DNA of 64,000 nucleotides, taken from contig NZ_CP036313.1 of NCBI RefSeq assembly GCF_004319545.1, forward strand, positions 1,251,501 to 1,315,500. Reading direction: 5' to 3'. The stretch comes from Desulfobacter hydrogenophilus (lineage in GTDB: Bacteria; Desulfobacterota; Desulfobacteria; Desulfobacterales; Desulfobacteraceae). Made by a program: the position numbers and the translations under genes. The notes under the pieces were generated by a model, which had not been told where the DNA came from, made no database searches, and was given only the letters and a program-made list of their open reading frames with translations. Shown here one piece after another: positions 52,562-61,302 of this stretch (within the stretch, counting starts at the first letter, position 1; each line of letters begins with the position of its first letter).

Positions 52562-53911
52562 ATGTCAGAAGAACTGAATAAAATCATTGCCAAAGATCCC
52601 GATCAAAAAGAGTTCCACCAGGCCGTCCGGGAAGTGCTTGAAACTGTTCAGCCCGTGCTGGACCGCAACCTTGAATACCGCCATGCGAAAATCCTGGAGC
52701 GCTTGGCCGAGCCCGAGCGGGTCGTTATGTTCCGGGTGCCTTGGATGGACGACACGGGAACCGTCCAGGTTAACCGCGGTTATCGAATCGGAATGAATTC
52801 GGCCATCGGTCCCTACAAGGGCGGGCTGCGTTTCCACCCTTCAGTGAATCTGTCCATACTCAAATTTCTGGCATTTGAGCAGGTCTTTAAAAATGCCCTG
52901 ACTACCCTGCCCATAGGCGGCGGCAAAGGCGGGTCCGACTTTGATCCCAAAGGAAAATCCGATAATGAAGTCATGCGCTTCTGCCAGTCTTTCATGTCTG
53001 AACTTTACCGCCACATCGGCCCCAACACCGACATACCGGCCGGGGATATTGGCGTGGGCGGCAGAGAAATCGGCTATCTTTTCGGACAGTACAAACGACT
53101 GACCAATCAATTCGCATCGGTACTCACGGGCAAGGGCCTGGGTTGGGGTGGAAGCCTCATCCGACCGGAAGCCACGGGCTACGGTTGTGTCTATTTTGCC
53201 GCTGAAATGCTGACCACGCGCAATGGCAGCATGGAAGGCAAAACCTGCCTGGTTTCCGGTTCCGGCAACGTAGCCCAGTACACCGTGGAAAAAATCCTGG
53301 ACCTGGGGGGGAAGGTTGTTACCCTGTCGGACTCCACCGGGTTCATCTACGACGAAAGAGGCCTTGACCGGGAAAAATTGGCCTGGGTCATGGAGTTGAA
53401 AGAGGTCAGACGGGGCCGCATCAAGGAATATGTGGAAAAATATCCGGAAGCCGTATACACCGAAACAGATGCCACCCTGGATTATAATCCCTTGTGGACC
53501 ATCCAGGCCGACTGTGCTTTCCCCTCTGCCACCCAGAACGAAATCAACGGCAAAGATGCACAAAACCTCATTGAAAACGGAATCTTTTTAATATCCGAAG
53601 GGGCCAATATGCCCTCCACCCCGGATGCAGTTGACCTTTTTGTGGACCACAAAATTCTCTACGCCCCGGGCAAAGCGGCCAATGCCGGCGGGGTGGCCGT
53701 GTCCGGTCTGGAGATGTCCCAGAACGCCGTACGCCGGGCCTGGACCCGGGAAAAGGTGGACAGGCGGTTGCAGGGCATCATGAAAGCCATACATACATCC
53801 TGTGTGGACGCCTGTGCCGAATACGGAGAGAAAGGCAACTACGTGGCCGGGGCCAACATTGCCGGTTTCACCAAGGTGGTCAACGCCATGCTGGATCAGG
53901 GGCTTGTATAG
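52562..53911 (+). CDS. gdhA: glutamate dehydrogenase (hexameric, NADP-type)
   Basis: A 449-residue enzyme interconverting 2-oxoglutarate plus ammonia and glutamate. The substrate-binding stretch PYKGGLRFHPSVNLSILKFL, the catalytic LPIGGGKGGSDFDPKGKSD and AGDIGVGGREIGYL match the small hexameric family. The Rossmann part is VSGSGNVAQYTVEKILDLGG, with a Ser following (VVTLSDSTG), which together with family similarity favours NADP(H). A TATAAT-like hexamer lies about 55 bp upstream. A second, unrelated NAD-type GDH lies two genes downstream. Confidence 0.96.
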   Translation: MSEELNKIIAKDPDQKEFHQAVREVLETVQPVLDRNLEYRHAKILERLAEPERVVMFRVPWMDDTGTVQVNRGYRIGMNSAIGPYKGGLRFHPSVNLSILKFLAFEQVFKNALTTLPIGGGKGGSDFDPKGKSDNEVMRFCQSFMSELYRHIGPNTDIPAGDIGVGGREIGYLFGQYKRLTNQFASVLTGKGLGWGGSLIRPEATGYGCVYFAAEMLTTRNGSMEGKTCLVSGSGNVAQYTVEKILDLGGKVVTLSDSTGFIYDERGLDREKLAWVMELKEVRRGRIKEYVEKYPEAVYTETDATLDYNPLWTIQADCAFPSATQNEINGKDAQNLIENGIFLISEGANMPSTPDAVDLFVDHKILYAPGKAANAGGVAVSGLEMSQNAVRRAWTREKVDRRLQGIMKAIHTSCVDACAEYGEKGNYVAGANIAGFTKVVNAMLDQGLV

Positions 53912-53950
53912 CCCTTAAATTCCTGGTATATCCGGTCCATATCGAAATCA

Positions 53951-53975
53951 GCCGCCCTGCTTGTATCCGGGCGGC
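53951..53975 (+). promoter_or_regulatory. intergenic hairpin between gdhA and the LuxR-type regulator
   Basis: GCCGCCC / GGGCGGC 7-bp perfect stem with an 11-base loop in the 84-bp gap. No T run follows, so it probably attenuates or stabilises rather than ends transcription. Confidence 0.55.
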
Positions 53976-53995
53976 CTGTAAAATCTGGGGAGGGA

Positions 53996-54946
53996 ATGAG
54001 TCGCACCGTGGAGCAGCCAGACATCGACGCCTTGGTCCGTCGCAACCGGGAGCTGGAACAATTGGAGCAGGAGCACCGGCGCATGGAGCTTATTTTCAAG
54101 CAACAGGCCCACAAGCTCCAGGAACGTATGAAAGAAATAAAGTGCCTGTACGGTATCTCCAAAATTCTGGAACAGACCGGGTTGTCCCTGGAAGAGATCT
54201 TCCAGCAGGTGGTGGATATCATCCCACCCTCCTGGCAGTACCCGGAGATTACATGCGCGCAGCTTCTCATCAACGACCAGAGTTTCCGCACGGAAAATTA
54301 CAAAAACACCTTCTGGAAACAGCAGGCGAAAATCATTGCCTATGGTGAGCCCATTGGTACACTCACGGTCTGCTACCTTGAAAAGCGCCCCGACATGGAC
54401 GAGGGACCCTTTCTGGCCGAAGAACGATCGCTGATCAATGCGGTGGCTGAACTTCTCGGCCGGACCAGCAAGCGGAAACAGGCCGAAGCCGAACTGCGGG
54501 AATCACGGCACAAGCTCAAAGAACAAAACCAACAGCTCAAGGAAAAAAATATTGCCCTGCGGGAAGTGATGAGCCAACTGCGAGAGGAAAAGGTCGATCT
54601 GGAAAAACGGGTCTTAGCCAATGTGGAAAATTTGCTGCTGCCCCTGGTCAAAAAAATGGAAGAGCAGGGATCGGATCTGGACAAAGAATATCTGCAACTG
54701 CTGGAAGAAAACATCGCACAGCTTACCTCTTCATTTGGCACTAAAATTTCCCGACTCCACCAGCGCCTCACCCCCAGGGAAAACGAAATCTGCAATATGA
54801 TCCGTACCGGCCTGAGCTCTAAGGAGATCGGAAAAATGCTCAACCTCTCTCACCGCAGCGTGGAAACCTATAGGAACCACATCCGCAAAAAGCTGGGCAT
54901 CGCCAATAAAAAAATCAACCTGACATCTTACCTGTCCGGCCTGTAA
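53996..54946 (+). CDS. GAF-like/coiled-coil LuxR-family transcriptional regulator
   Basis: A 316-residue protein. An N-terminal coiled coil (about 10-45, RNRELEQLEQEHRRMELIF) is followed by a GAF-like sensing domain (about 48-155, YGISKILEQTGLSLEEIFQQ ... LTVCYLEKRPD). A second long coiled coil (about 160-215) follows. The C-terminal LuxR/FixJ helix-turn-helix is LTPRENEICNMIRTGLSSKE and then NLSHRSVETYRNHIRKKLGI. There is no receiver domain, so it may sense a ligand directly or bind a partner. It lies between the two glutamate dehydrogenase genes and ends 19 bp before the second one, which makes it the likely regulator of glutamate metabolism here. Confidence 0.85.
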   Translation: MSRTVEQPDIDALVRRNRELEQLEQEHRRMELIFKQQAHKLQERMKEIKCLYGISKILEQTGLSLEEIFQQVVDIIPPSWQYPEITCAQLLINDQSFRTENYKNTFWKQQAKIIAYGEPIGTLTVCYLEKRPDMDEGPFLAEERSLINAVAELLGRTSKRKQAEAELRESRHKLKEQNQQLKEKNIALREVMSQLREEKVDLEKRVLANVENLLLPLVKKMEEQGSDLDKEYLQLLEENIAQLTSSFGTKISRLHQRLTPRENEICNMIRTGLSSKEIGKMLNLSHRSVETYRNHIRKKLGIANKKINLTSYLSGL

Positions 54947-54965
54947 CCCGCATGGAGGAACACCC

Positions 54966-57900
54966 ATGTCCAATCTGCTGCCCGACATCAGTCAGCCCCC
55001 CCATATCATTGACCGTGCCGATGCACTCAACCTCAATATCAGGATTCTCTACGAAGCCGTCATTGACCTTTCCGCCCAGGGCCTGATCACGGCCCATTGT
55101 ATCAATATGGCCGCAGGTATCCTGCTCAATGATCTGGGGCTTCCCAGCTATTTTTTCGAAAATATCACCAAAGACTCCCTCAAGCAAATCCTCTCCTCGA
55201 TCACCTCCAGCATTGCCGTCCAGAATGACCGGGTCGTCCTGGTGGGCCGGGTGGCCCACATCGACTTTGACCTAGGGCAAGGCAGTGAGGTCCAGCGGGT
55301 CCGCATCGCCACCCAGGAAACCCGGGATGCCATGGAAAAACTTATGGAAACCATGATATCCGGCCACCGCAGGGAATATTACTACAGCCGGGAAAATGAA
55401 TACTACACCTATATTTTCCGGCCGGAAACCGTAAACGATTTTACCAAACATGAGTTCAAGCAGTCTCCTTTTCTTTTCAACCTTGCCGGTGATTATACCG
55501 CAACCCCCGAACCCACCCGCATGCGGTATGAAAAATTTTTAAGGGATTGCAAGGCATCGGTAACGCCCCTGGTGGAAGCCTTTAATTTGCCGGCTACCGC
55601 GGAAACCCGGCTCATGTTCAACTCGGATTTTGCCACCCCCAAAATCCCCATCTTCCGGCAGCTGCTCCAGGACCACGGCTTCACCCTCATGCGGGCCTAT
55701 TGGGAGCCCTATTGGGACGACACCAATGTGCCCACGTCCATCTGTTCCCTCTATATCCAAGGAGAACTTTCACGGACCCGGGAAATCGAACTAATCCGGG
55801 ACATTCAGGATTTCATGGCCTTTAATGTGGGCCCTGTCACGGATCTTTACGTGGAAAGCAAGCTAACCTACAAGGAAATGCTCTTTGCCGGCAATGCCAT
55901 TGACTTTGCCCGAATATTCATCTTTTCGGAAAGCAAGGCCCAAAGCGATGATGCCATCATGTCCCGTCTGGATGACAAGGCCTGTGAAGAGGCCTTTGCC
56001 GACCGGATTCACAAGGCCGCACGGGCCGAATTTGACAACCCAACCATCGCAGCCGCTGCTACGGCCCACCCCGGCCTGCTCAAAGCCTTATATGAATTAT
56101 TCGCCCATCGCTTTGACCCGGCCCTGGCCCCCCTTTGGTCGACAGCTAATCTGACGGAACAACTTGAAATATTTCACCGGATGTGCCGGAAACATCTCAC
56201 AGAACATCCCACAGCCCTTCAGGTCTTCCGGTTCATGGCAAGACTTGTAACCCACTGCCAAAAGACCAATTTTTACACCCCGGGCAAACGGGCCTACAGC
56301 TTCCGCCTATCCAGTGGCATCCTGGACCCCCTGGTATACAACCAGCCTGTCTACGGAATTTTCTTTATCAACGGCCACTATGCCGCAGGCGTCCACATGC
56401 GTTCCGCCGACATTGCCAGGGGCGGCCTGCGTCTGGCGACAGAAGATTCCGCTGTCCACGAAAGGCAGATGGAAAATGCGGCTCTGCTCAGCTTTATCCT
56501 GGGCCCCCGGGACCGGCGGCTCAAGCATAAGGACATCTGCGAAGACGGCGCGGCAGGCGTAATTGTTCCCCATCCGGTCTACGGAGAATACCCCCGGGAT
56601 GCAGTACTGGATTTCACCGAAAGCATCCTGGACCTCACGCTCCCCAATGAAAATGTAATGGATTATTACGGTCGGCTTGAAATACTTTTTTTTGAACCGG
56701 ATCGGGGCACAGCAGGCTTCATGGACACCGTGGCCTTCAGAGCAAAGGAACGGGGCTGTCCACACTGGCGGACTATTGCCACGGAAAAAGGATGCGGCAT
56801 CCCCCACGATAATTACGGTCTCTTGAAAAGCGGCAAATTATTCGGGCTGCTGCCGGCTGGGAATGGTCGAAGCGATCTGCAAATCAATGGAAAGTCCCAG
56901 TTAGTCACCCAGGATATAGAAGAACTTCGGGAAAAAATAAGTGGAAATATTCAAACCCTGGGCATGACCGCCACGGCCATGATGGCAGCCTTCCGAACCC
57001 TGATCCACCATTATAACGCCCGGGAAAAAAATCTGAATCTCATGGTCATCGGCGGCCCCGACGGACGGCTGGGGGGTAATGAACTGCTCTGCTGCCAGGG
57101 CCGGATTTGCCTGGCCATAGACAATGAGGGCCTCCTCTTTGATCCGGCTGGCCTGGATCCCGCCGAGTTGGAAAAACTGGTCTTCGCCGCCCGTATCGGC
57201 ACCGCTGCCGGCACACTGGCCTTTCCATCGGACATGCTGTCTACCGAGGGCTTCAAGGTACCGGCCACGGCCACGCGCATCTTCCTGCCCGACGGCACCG
57301 TGGTTGAAGACAGCGCCCTCTTTCACAGAGAGTTCCTCTTTAACCCGGAAATGAGAACGCACATCCGCAGGGGCGGGATTCGGGCCTGTATGCCTTGCGG
57401 CGGATTCAAGGAGGGCGTCACTGGAAGAACCGTTAGATCCTTTCTGGAAAATTTCAAGGAACTTGAATTTATCGTGGAAGGCGCCGGCCTTTTCTTCGAC
57501 AACGACGCCCGGCGATATATCGCGACAAACACCTGCATCCGCCACCTCAAGGATACCACTGCCAACAAAGGCGGCGTATTCTCTTCGGTCATGGCCGAAG
57601 TCCTTCCGGGATTCCTACTCGGGGACCAATACGAGGCCGCCATACTTGGGGATTCTAAGGTTTGCGGTGACTTGGTTCGGGAGATCCTCGGTCTTGTTGA
57701 AACCCATGCGGCAACGGAAACAAAAATATTAATCCGTCGCTGTAAAGCAGATCCGAACATTCCACTCTTTGCCCAATCAGACAAGGCAGGGGAAGAAATT
57801 CTGGCCCTTCAGAAAACATTCCGCACCAGGCTTAACACCATATTAAAACAAAAAAGCCAGGTCTGGAGAATCCTGGCAACGTATATCCCCGAAACTTTGG

Positions 57901-58121
57901 TTAAACTAATGGGCAAAAAGCGGATCATAGACTTTCTGAATACCGATTCCATGCAGGAATATCGGGATGCCATCATCACCAAACAACTAGCGGTTACGGC
58001 TTTTTACCGGTTCGGCCTGGAATGGGACAATTTTAAGGCAGAACTGGAAAAAGACTTTACCGGCACAGTGGCTGATCTGGCTGCTCCTCCCCACCCTCCT
58101 CGGCAGAAGGCATCACTTTAA
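54966..58121 (+). CDS. NAD-dependent glutamate dehydrogenase, large (about 115 kDa) class
   Basis: A 1051-residue protein. The N-terminal ~450 residues are poorly conserved regulatory sequence with ACT-like stretches. The catalytic core follows: ARGGLRLATEDSAVHERQME, then DGAAGVIVPHP, GGPDGRLGGNELLCCQGR (nucleotide-binding part), VEGAGLFFDNDARRYIA and NKGGVFSSVMAEVLPGFLL. The length and order match the fungal GDH2-like class rather than the 180-kDa bacterial class or the small hexameric family. It normally runs in the glutamate-degrading direction with NAD. GGAGGAACACCC precedes the ATG. It closes the operon-like group and a terminator follows. Confidence 0.9.
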   Translation: MSNLLPDISQPPHIIDRADALNLNIRILYEAVIDLSAQGLITAHCINMAAGILLNDLGLPSYFFENITKDSLKQILSSITSSIAVQNDRVVLVGRVAHIDFDLGQGSEVQRVRIATQETRDAMEKLMETMISGHRREYYYSRENEYYTYIFRPETVNDFTKHEFKQSPFLFNLAGDYTATPEPTRMRYEKFLRDCKASVTPLVEAFNLPATAETRLMFNSDFATPKIPIFRQLLQDHGFTLMRAYWEPYWDDTNVPTSICSLYIQGELSRTREIELIRDIQDFMAFNVGPVTDLYVESKLTYKEMLFAGNAIDFARIFIFSESKAQSDDAIMSRLDDKACEEAFADRIHKAARAEFDNPTIAAAATAHPGLLKALYELFAHRFDPALAPLWSTANLTEQLEIFHRMCRKHLTEHPTALQVFRFMARLVTHCQKTNFYTPGKRAYSFRLSSGILDPLVYNQPVYGIFFINGHYAAGVHMRSADIARGGLRLATEDSAVHERQMENAALLSFILGPRDRRLKHKDICEDGAAGVIVPHPVYGEYPRDAVLDFTESILDLTLPNENVMDYYGRLEILFFEPDRGTAGFMDTVAFRAKERGCPHWRTIATEKGCGIPHDNYGLLKSGKLFGLLPAGNGRSDLQINGKSQLVTQDIEELREKISGNIQTLGMTATAMMAAFRTLIHHYNAREKNLNLMVIGGPDGRLGGNELLCCQGRICLAIDNEGLLFDPAGLDPAELEKLVFAARIGTAAGTLAFPSDMLSTEGFKVPATATRIFLPDGTVVEDSALFHREFLFNPEMRTHIRRGGIRACMPCGGFKEGVTGRTVRSFLENFKELEFIVEGAGLFFDNDARRYIATNTCIRHLKDTTANKGGVFSSVMAEVLPGFLLGDQYEAAILGDSKVCGDLVREILGLVETHAATETKILIRRCKADPNIPLFAQSDKAGEEILALQKTFRTRLNTILKQKSQVWRILATYIPETLVKLMGKKRIIDFLNTDSMQEYRDAIITKQLAVTAFYRFGLEWDNFKAELEKDFTGTVADLAAPPHPPRQKASL

Positions 58122-58182
58122 ACGTCTGCGGTCCTACGTACGGATGTTCCAAGAAGTTATTGATTTAAAGGATAAAATCAAA

Positions 58183-58214
58183 AGCGGCTGCAAGGGGATT
58201 TCCATGCAGCCGCT
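58183..58214. terminator. terminator between NAD-GDH and the GAF gene
   Basis: AGCGGCTGCA / TGCAGCCGCT 10-bp perfect stem with a 12-base loop; flanking sequence is A/T-rich. It is shared by convergent genes. Confidence 0.75.
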
Positions 58215-58289
58215 AAAGGTTAAAACATTTTACTACTAATAATTGTAAATGGACTGCCCAACACGGGTGGGGACGCCTTCATAGGGGGA

Positions 58290-58853
58290 TCATTTGTTGA
58301 CTTTAAAATTTGACGAATCCCTCATGTTTTTCAATACTTCAATACTGGTTTTATATCCCTTGTACATCCGGCACATATCCATGGCCATACCACAAATCAG
58401 CGCAACCGCCTGGATCACGGTGACGTCATCTTGCGAAAATTCCCATGGTTCGGCAGTGTAAACCCGTAATGCACCGATAATTTTATTATGGCTGATAATA
58501 GGCACACCCAGCAACGAGGCGATCCCTTCTTTTTTCGCCGCTTCAGGATACTTAATCCGGGGATCATCCATGACATCATAAATGGCAATGGGAACCGCAT
58601 CCTTGGCCTCTTTGATTGCCTGTTTAAAATGGGTCGGCCCTTTTTCAAGATACTCCTGGCTCAGACCGAAAGAGCCTACCAGGCCCAGTTCTCCAGTCTC
58701 CCTGTTGACCATAAAAACACAGCAGCCCTTGGCATTGAAAACGCTTTTCACGCTTTCGGCGGTAACCATGGCAACTTCCTCCGGATCTTTGCAGTGGGAA
58801 ATTGCAGTGGTCAAACGGGTGAGGGTTTCGTAATGAAGTTCGTGGTTCTCCAT
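58290..58853 (-). CDS. GAF-domain protein
   Basis: A 187-residue soluble protein that is essentially one GAF domain. It starts with TTAISHCKDPEEVAMVTAES, then AKGCCVFMVNRETGELGLVG, IASLLGVPIISHNKIIGALR and a final QAVALICGMAMD helix. A Cys-Cys pair sits in the first strand. GAF domains bind small ligands or sense redox/light; no output domain is fused. AAAGGAGAA precedes the ATG. It is convergent with the glutamate dehydrogenase cluster, with no partner gene adjacent. Confidence 0.88.
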   Translation of the reverse strand: MENHELHYETLTRLTTAISHCKDPEEVAMVTAESVKSVFNAKGCCVFMVNRETGELGLVGSFGLSQEYLEKGPTHFKQAIKEAKDAVPIAIYDVMDDPRIKYPEAAKKEGIASLLGVPIISHNKIIGALRVYTAEPWEFSQDDVTVIQAVALICGMAMDMCRMYKGYKTSIEVLKNMRDSSNFKVNK

Positions 58854-59241
58854 AGCGTTCTCCTTTTTCTTTTAAGATTAAAGATTTTACTATACTCAAC
58901 CGGTTTAAGAGCGTCTTAAGATAGTTTCAGCGGTACCTGGCGATCAAACAAAAGCGGCGTAAGAGAAAAAGAAGTGAGCAATAACCAGTCGTGTAGCAAT
59001 AAGCAGGATAACGATCTATTGTTTAACTTGATATGCCTCTAATATATCTGATTCATACACGAAGGTCAAAGAAAATCGTGACTATTTGTTCAACCCTCGC
59101 AACTCTATTTTTTTGATAATCAGGTTGCCTATCCAAAAAATAGTGAGAGCAAAAAGTAATATTATGCACCTGGATTTGCACTTTTGATAGATTGGAGCGC
59201 TGCCGGACCACAGGTAGAGACTTTTTAGATACCGTCAGGAC
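58854..59241. other. intergenic region upstream of the GAF gene
   Basis: AT-rich; I see no gene, RNA or clear promoter pair beyond the GAF gene ribosome-binding site. Confidence 0.45.
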
Positions 59242-59273
59242 GGCACGGCAGCACCGGAACAGTGCGCCGTGCC
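59242..59273. repeat. GC-rich hairpin downstream of the glycosyltransferase
   Basis: GGCACGGC / GCCGTGCC 8-bp perfect stem with a 16-base loop, 34 bp beyond the glycosyltransferase stop. A small CCGTC-ctGACGG inverted repeat is adjacent. No U tract on the minus strand, so a weak terminator at best. Confidence 0.55.
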
Positions 59274-59306
59274 AAAAGAAAAGGACGTAAGGAAGGATCA
59301 GGTCAA

Positions 59307-60683
59307 CTACCGGGCGCTGAATTGGTGGTGAAGATCCGTGTCCGGATTGACCTTTGGACAGGCTCGTGTCAGCCAATTGGAGTTATGAGGGGTAACCAGC
59401 GCATAAGGTTTAATCCAGGTCAGGGCGATAAAAAAGAAAAATCCATAGGCAAATGCCAATATTGAGGAGATCTTGCCGAATTTCCACGCGTAGATTGTCG
59501 CGGACAGACTGGAGCCCAACACAATGCCGATAATGGTCTTGCTCCCGAATATGGCCGGATGCCACAGAATCAGTCCCCAGGAAATCAAGAAAAAAATCTG
59601 GGCCACGGTCAGTTTGAGCACGTCGGAAACCAGGTTGATCCGCGCCCCAAGCATTGATCCCCGGCGAAATCGAGTAAAAATAAAGGACGCCATGGCGATG
59701 GTCTCGCGTACATTGCTTCTGGCCCATCTCAAATACATTTTGCAAAGCTGGGCATAAACCACAGGTACCTCGGTAAAAACCCTGGCATTCTGCTGAAACA
59801 CCACATCATATCCCTGGCGAAGAATCATATTTGTCATTGCGCGGTCTTCGCCGATATTGGCGGGCCGCCCAAAAAACGTCTGGTTCAGCCATTTATCAAG
59901 CACACCCATGACAGCGGATTTACGGTACGCAGACAGGGCACCGGGTGTACAGGTCACTGTGCGGACCATGCTTTGGCTGACACGCATGAAATCAAAACTG
60001 AACACAAAAACAATGTCCACCATCCGGGGGATAATACCCTGGGCCTGGTTGAGCACCCGAACATTGCCGGCAACAGCGCCGACACGGGGATTTAATGCGA
60101 AAGGTGTCACCAGATTTCTAAGGGTGTCTGGCTCTACCACGGAGTCACTGTCCACGGTTACCAGTACCGTGCCTGTGCTTTTCTTAAACCCGTCATAAAG
60201 GGCTTGGCGCTTGCCCTGATTCTGGGGCTGGCGTATGGTCAGGACAGGTAATTCAAGTGTTCTTTTGGCCTTTTTAATCCATTTCCAGGTGTTATCCACA
60301 CTGCCGTCATCCACGGCAATCAATTGAATTTTTTCCCTGGGATAGTTGCCGGCCGCAAGACTTTTAAGGGTATCAAATACCTGACGGCCCTCATTGTAGG
60401 CCGGTACTACGATTGTACAGGTCGGCAGTTGATCATCGGACACACTCGGAATTGGCCTGTATTTAAGTACCAGGATAATTCTCCATACCAGCTCTGCCAA
60501 GGCCAGACAGAAAAGAACGGAAAATGAAACAATCAACGCATCTCCCCAGGGCAGCCCTTTAAGAAATTGGGAACCGGATGAACCACCAGTGCCGTACAGG
60601 CAGGCCGCTGCCACAACGGTCAAAATACAGGCAAGGGCTGCAAATTTTTTTTTATTTCCGATTATCTTTTTAGACGTTATCAT
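59307..60683 (-). CDS. membrane glycosyltransferase, family 2 (processive/HAS-chitin-synthase-like)
   Basis: About 458 residues from ATG 60683, chosen because AAGGAGAT lies 8 nt upstream; in-frame ATG/other starts up to 60755 exist. Two N-terminal transmembrane helices are followed by a GT-A domain with VVPAYNEGRQVFDTL, the VDDGS motif, the metal-binding VTVDSDSVVEP (DxD), acceptor-site GEDRAMTN (ED) and LRWARSNVRE (a form of the Q/RxxRW motif). Several more helices close the protein. This architecture suits polymerising enzymes such as hyaluronan, chitin or poly-GlcNAc synthases. No modifying or export genes are adjacent, so the product is unknown. Confidence 0.9.
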   Translation of the reverse strand: MITSKKIIGNKKKFAALACILTVVAAACLYGTGGSSGSQFLKGLPWGDALIVSFSVLFCLALAELVWRIILVLKYRPIPSVSDDQLPTCTIVVPAYNEGRQVFDTLKSLAAGNYPREKIQLIAVDDGSVDNTWKWIKKAKRTLELPVLTIRQPQNQGKRQALYDGFKKSTGTVLVTVDSDSVVEPDTLRNLVTPFALNPRVGAVAGNVRVLNQAQGIIPRMVDIVFVFSFDFMRVSQSMVRTVTCTPGALSAYRKSAVMGVLDKWLNQTFFGRPANIGEDRAMTNMILRQGYDVVFQQNARVFTEVPVVYAQLCKMYLRWARSNVRETIAMASFIFTRFRRGSMLGARINLVSDVLKLTVAQIFFLISWGLILWHPAIFGSKTIIGIVLGSSLSATIYAWKFGKISSILAFAYGFFFFIALTWIKPYALVTPHNSNWLTRACPKVNPDTDLHHQFSAR

Positions 60684-60720
60684 CAATTTCCATCTCCTTA
60701 TTTCTTTAAAATTCATCAGC

Positions 60721-60792
60721 AGCAGAGCAAAATGCTCTGCTAAGATGTAGCCCACAACAGAGCAAAGGGTGTGCCACGATGTAACCCTTTGA
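60721..60792 (-). repeat. 35-bp tandem repeat with hairpins in the glycosyltransferase leader
   Basis: Two adjacent 35-bp units (from 60723 and 60758) share CAGAGCAAA at the start and GATGTA-CCC in the second half. Each unit has its own inverted repeat: AGCAGAGCA/TGCTCTGCT in the first and AAAGGGT/ACCCTTT in the second, so two successive hairpins could form in the mRNA leader about 40-110 nt before the start codon. Confidence 0.6.
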
Positions 60793-60917
60793 ATTTAAAT
60801 AAAATTTATAATATTCGGGGGATTTATATACAAATGAGTTACTAAAATGTCATCCCCGGGAACGAATTTTTCATTTTGGGTCTTTCTGAATATAGCCTTG
60901 TAAGCATCAGCCCGAAC

Positions 60918-60966
60918 AAAAAAGCTCAAATGCCTTGTGACGTCTTAATTCACAGGGCATTTGAGT
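60918..60966 (-). terminator. terminator downstream of uvrA
   Basis: CTCAAATGCC-TGTGA / TCACA-GGCATTTGAG stem. On the minus strand it is followed by GCTTTTTTG, giving a U6 tract. It lies about 340 bp after the uvrA stop. Confidence 0.75.
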
Positions 60967-61030
60967 TTGAATCATTCTGACAGACAGAATATGTATGCTG
61001 CCTGATCACAATTCTTTTCCTTTTTTAAGT

Positions 61031-61081
61031 CACCATTTAATGGTGAGGCCCTGTGCCGGAATATTTTCCTCCGACACAGGG
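61031..61081. repeat. two adjacent hairpins in the uvrA-glycosyltransferase gap
   Basis: CACCAT-tta-ATGGTG (61031-61045) is followed by CCCTGTGCCGGA / TCCGACACAGGG (61049-61081, one mismatch). Neither has a U tract. The rest of this long gap (60793-61302) contains no convincing gene. Confidence 0.55.
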
Positions 61082-61302
61082 AGGTGATGGTGGTGAGACA
61101 AGGACAGATGGAGTATGCAGTGGTTGAAGGGGTGATTGTTCCCTTTGTCATACGTGTCCTTTGTTTTTATGTATAGCAAAGGGCATACCAAAGACACAAC
61201 TATTTATATTTAAAGTATTTTCTTTGCGCAAACACCGTCTGATAATAAAATGAGTTACAAAATTTTCACTTGTTACCCATAAAAAGGTGCAAAATACGTA
61301 AT

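Noticed and set aside
61088..61177. A 29-codon frame following GGGAGGTG
   Set aside because: Start codon too close to the purine run, no similarity, and it overlaps a region of hairpins; could be real but unsupported.
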